Of a stretch of DNA of 22,593 nucleotides, positions 19,576 through 22,593 are shown piece after piece (within the stretch, counting starts at the first letter, position 1; each line of letters begins with the position of its first letter). The translations under genes were made by a program, and so were the position numbers. Source of the stretch: Hypsibius dujardini. Taxonomy: Eukaryota; Tardigrada; Eutardigrada; Parachela; Hypsibiidae. The notes under the pieces were generated by a model that saw nothing but the letters and a program-made list of their open reading frames with translations, was not told where the DNA came from and ran no database searches. The stretch covers positions 1-22,593 of the forward strand of contig LRSR01004047.1 of NCBI GenBank assembly GCA_001579985.1. The letters run 5' to 3'.

Positions 19576-21199
19576 ACTTACTGCACTGTAGTTTGATTAC
19601 GTCGAGGAATGCAACGTCCACTGCTATGAAAACCAGTCAGTTATCAAAAAACAAGTTATACACTGGTTCTTCAATTTTGATTTTTAACATCGCAGGTAGG
19701 CTCTGATTCGGCATCAAGCATTATTGTTCTCTGACTATCGAATACCCACTTGATTGAGTGACTCATGGTCTGTAGCTTTCATGATTTACCGAAAGACTGC
19801 GATGTGAAGTGAAAAATTTGACAATTTAACATGTACCATGCATACGGTCACAAAATATCAGTCTGGCAATATCCTTCAAGTGTTTCTAAATCGAAATGTG
19901 GTCTTCCGCCGGTGAATTTTCATAAAGCAATATTCTGCGAGAATTTTGTGTGTTTCGATAAACCGATCGTTTATCAACCAATTTGATAAACCAGTTTAGC
20001 AACAGTGCTCTATGTTGCTCGATGTTTCATTTGATTGTCGCAGGTGCCTGGTTCAAATGACGCGTGTAAGTGTCGTTTGAACAAAATTTAGAAACTACAC
20101 GAGAGCAGTGTTTAATTTCAGGGCTTACGTGATGACTGACTTTTAGGAACATTTTGCTCCGATTAACTGCTTCCGAAAAATGAGAAAAGTCTTATAGAAT
20201 TGCATTCTTTTTTAGGCTGACAGGGGTGCATACTATATTTGTGGCACCATCATAATCCGGCGCGCAGTCCGTTTTGGTATAAAAGCGGTTTTTTCCTTTT
20301 TGCCATGTGAATCTCAGACTTTTCTTGATCTAAAAAAATTTGCCGTAATTCGGGCTAAATTATACAATGCCTTAAAGTTTACATGTGTAAATATTCAAAA
20401 CAGAACATTAAAAAACGAAAACGAAATAAAACTTAGTTTTTTCTTAGTTTTTAAAATATTAAAAATTCAGCTTTTGCGATTTTAACATTTTTTACAATTT
20501 TAATATAGCCCAATTTGTGAGTGATGTATTATTGAGACCTAAAAATAGGCCAACGAGAGCAGCTGGGCGCAATTGACATATGCAAGATCAACCACATTCA
20601 ACTGCATTAAATTGAAACGCCTACGCACCACTTCTGCTCTGATCGCTTGATATCGAACAAAAATGAAATTAACGGTTTTCCGATCGGCAACAGAACAAAA
20701 TATTTTACACCAACCGTTACATCCGACATTTTTCTGGAGAGGCTTCGACAATTCCCCGACGCTACACGGTAAAAAAGAGACACAACAGCTTTTAAGATAA
20801 CTTAATGAAAAGATTTAACCGCGTTACGCATTTCTTGTGAGAATCAGTGATCCGTCCAGAAGTACGCTTTGGTTTGTCACATTGCCAAGCAGTGATTACT
20901 GGGTATGTAGTCTAGTCATTTGACTATCATTTAGAGACTAGGCGAGTTATGGAACAAGGCTTATAGAAATTTCCAGCGACCAGTTGGCACAGACGCAACA
21001 AACTTTAGGCTCAATTTTCAGGAAATTTCTGACTAAAACAAACTGCTGCTCTGGAACTTCTAGAGGATTTTTTGGTTTATGGAACAGTCAAATGAGCGTT
21101 GGAGTTTTTGAGGGGGTTTGAAATTTTACGGCAAGGCGACCAAAGCTTTTTAAGCGAGAGCCCCTATCCGTCTCCCCATTGGGAAAGGGGGTCTCGTTC
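19576..21199. other. Gene-poor stretch
   Basis: AT-rich. A 70-codon minus-strand frame (20539-20751) and a 40-codon ATG frame overlapping it show no recognisable domain. No RNA gene or large repeat seen. Confidence 0.4.
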
Positions 21200-21440
21200 G
21201 GAGTTATTGAAACTGTTGGAGTTACATGCCTATGCCTGAGTGTTTTGAGTTAGGAGTTATTGGAATTTTTGGAGTTGTTGGAGTTATGTGCCGGTGCCTC
21301 ACCCACGGGGGTGAGGGTTTGGAGTTATGGAGTTATTGGAGTTATTGGCCACTGTCACTGCCACTGCCACTGCCATATTGCCACGTTCGTGATACACCTT
21401 GGAGTTATGGAGTTACTGGAGTTGTTGGAGTGTAATGTCT
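21200..21440. repeat. Minisatellite of 9-bp GGAGTTATT-type units, with CACTGC run
   Basis: Repeated GGAGTTATT, GGAGTTGTT and GGAGTTATG units, interrupted by GTGCCGGTGCC/CACCCACGGGGGTG segments and a short CACTGC run (21352-21376). A reverse-orientation unit (CTCCATAACTCCAACTCC) follows at about 21477. Open plus-strand frames here simply translate the repeat. Confidence 0.85.
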
Positions 21441-21921
21441 GCAGTGTGGTGTCACTAATCTCCGTAACGCATCAGCTCCATAACTCCAACTCCATGTCAC
21501 TTGTCGTGACGCAGTCTGAAAAGTTCTTGTTCCAAAACTCGTCACAAGTGTAGAGTCAGAGGGGGCGAGGGAAGGGACCGGCGGTGTGACGAAGATACAT
21601 TTCGGCGGCTATAGAGGCGGAGAGGATGTCTGCGTACTCTCTTGCGGAAGCTGAGATCGGCTTTGAGCGTGGCTAGTGACCAACACGAAAGCCGATATCT
21701 GCTGTGTGTGTGAGCATGCGTATCACCCGAGATGCAAAGGAGCGATCGGAATGGTGACGGAGACAAAATGCAAATCTGTCAGTCGAAGAGAAGTGAAAAC
21801 GATAGAGGGGATGCATGCGGAGACATCACTCATTCGCGCCGCGCTGGTTAGGTTCGGCTCCAATGCGCGCACCATCGCCACCGCCGGGGGCGGTGCTCCC
21901 GCAAAAGGGATTTTTTTTCGG

Positions 21922-22134
21922 TTAACGGCATTCGTTGTCAAGGTGGCCGTAAGTGTTACAGTTATAACACTTTCGACCATCCCGGCGGGCGTCGCGCTGG
22001 TCATTATAGTTGGGGAGAGGTGAACGGAAACAATTATCGGCGATGTCGAGATTTGGTGAGTTATAGCACAAAGCATTAACACAATTCCTGTGTCGAATTC
22101 TAGTACAGGCGTAGGGCTTTATAGCTTGGGGCAT
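21922..22134 (-). mobile_element. Retroelement Gag-like fragment with a CCHC zinc knuckle
   Basis: A 70-codon frame ends CYNCNTYGHLDNEC-R-stop, the exact C-x2-C-x4-H-x4-C zinc knuckle of retroelement nucleocapsids, preceded by a basic stretch (RDARRDGRK). That combination is typical of the nucleic-acid-binding end of Gag proteins of LTR elements and some LINE ORF1 proteins. It is truncated: an in-frame TGA lies just upstream, the frame stops right after the knuckle, and no protease, reverse transcriptase or integrase is seen nearby. A cellular CCHC protein exon is the alternative. Confidence 0.55.
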
Positions 22135-22204
22135 AGCAAAACGGCTATGTCAGTATCCAGCGGTTCACGAGAATACTAACCGTTGTGAGAATCGTAAGAA
22201 TAAA

Positions 22205-22290
22205 TTGGAGGTATAGGAGGTATAGGAAATATAGGAGTTACAGGAGTAATAGCAGTTACAGGAGTTATAGGAGTTATAGGAGGTTGTCCA
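22205..22290. repeat. Minisatellite of 9-bp GGAGTTATA-type units
   Basis: Tandem GGAGGTATA, GGAAATATA, GGAGTTACA and GGAGTTATA units in the same orientation and nearly the same sequence as the array at 21200-21440. The two arrays bracket the Gag-like fragment. Confidence 0.85.
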
Positions 22291-22593
22291 TTGCGATTAA
22301 GCCTGTCCGACTGTTTATCCGTCCGATTGCCCAACGTCAGTCGTATCATCTACAAGCAATCCATCCGTACTCCGTGAGTTCAATTACATATCATCAATTT
22401 TTCCAAAGTTGAAAGCTGTCCGTCCGTCCACCCGCAGACGGACTCCGGCCGGGTTGCTCTTAAGGCGATGTAGCCAGAGGGAATTCCGATTTGTAATGTA
22501 GCCAAAAGTGGTACCGTTGGAAACAACACTTCAAAACCTACGGATACTTTTCCCTGTTCAAATTTTAAAATTCAGCTGTTTTGACGGAAACGT
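22291..22593. other. Non-coding end of window
   Basis: Contains CCGTCCGT-type short repeats and a hairpin GTCCGTC...GACGGAC near 22421-22442. No gene is recognised before the window edge. Confidence 0.4.

Noticed and set aside
21226-21553. Overlapping plus-strand ORFs with repeated ELWSYW / MELLELLEL-type peptides
   Set aside because: They are frame translations of the 9-bp minisatellite.

Overview
This is an animal (invertebrate) genomic window, not a prokaryotic one. Coding sequence appears only as short exons joined by GT-AG introns, several very small (38-92 bp). The proteins belong to secreted animal families: astacin metalloproteases, WAP-like eight-cysteine modules, a bulb-lectin domain and Cys-rich secreted proteins. 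The very short introns and an astacin expansion would suit a compact ecdysozoan genome (tardigrade- or nematode-like), but nothing here fixes the taxon.

Layout, left to right. (1) 570-2583, minus: a complete seven-exon astacin (signal peptide, FEGD pro-segment, HExxH catalytic domain, Thr-rich linker, WAP-like tail). (2) 4178-6762, plus: a broken astacin relative. Its signal-peptide exon is followed within 20 bp of the donor by a 0.74-kb foldback transposon. The catalytic exons are absent, and the 3' part (linker, WAP-like module, lectin domain) survives with an in-frame TAG. (3) 7380-7630, plus: a degraded CSalpha-beta defensin-like gene. (4) 8671-9167, minus: the 3' exons of a Cys-rich secreted protein I do not recognise. 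(5) 10542-13342, minus: a second astacin with the same exon plan as the first, but with the catalytic Glu replaced by Leu and no WAP exon visible. (6) 14440-14742, minus: a possible orphan terminal exon next to a GT/TCTG microsatellite. (7) 15526-16089 and 17157-18376, minus: two more members of the Cys-rich family; the second can be followed through six exons from signal peptide to stop. (8) 18.4-22.6 kb: gene-poor, with one long ORF that faintly resembles a PTB domain, a retroelement Gag-like zinc-knuckle fragment, and 9-bp-unit minisatellites on both sides of that fragment.

The theme is a tandem neighbourhood of secreted proteins that duplicates and decays quickly: active-looking protease, pseudo-protease, protease relic, antimicrobial-peptide relic and a repeatedly duplicated Cys-rich family. 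A shared secretory, defensive or digestive role is inference. All exon joins were made by eye from splice consensus, reading-frame phase and paralog alignment; no search was run.
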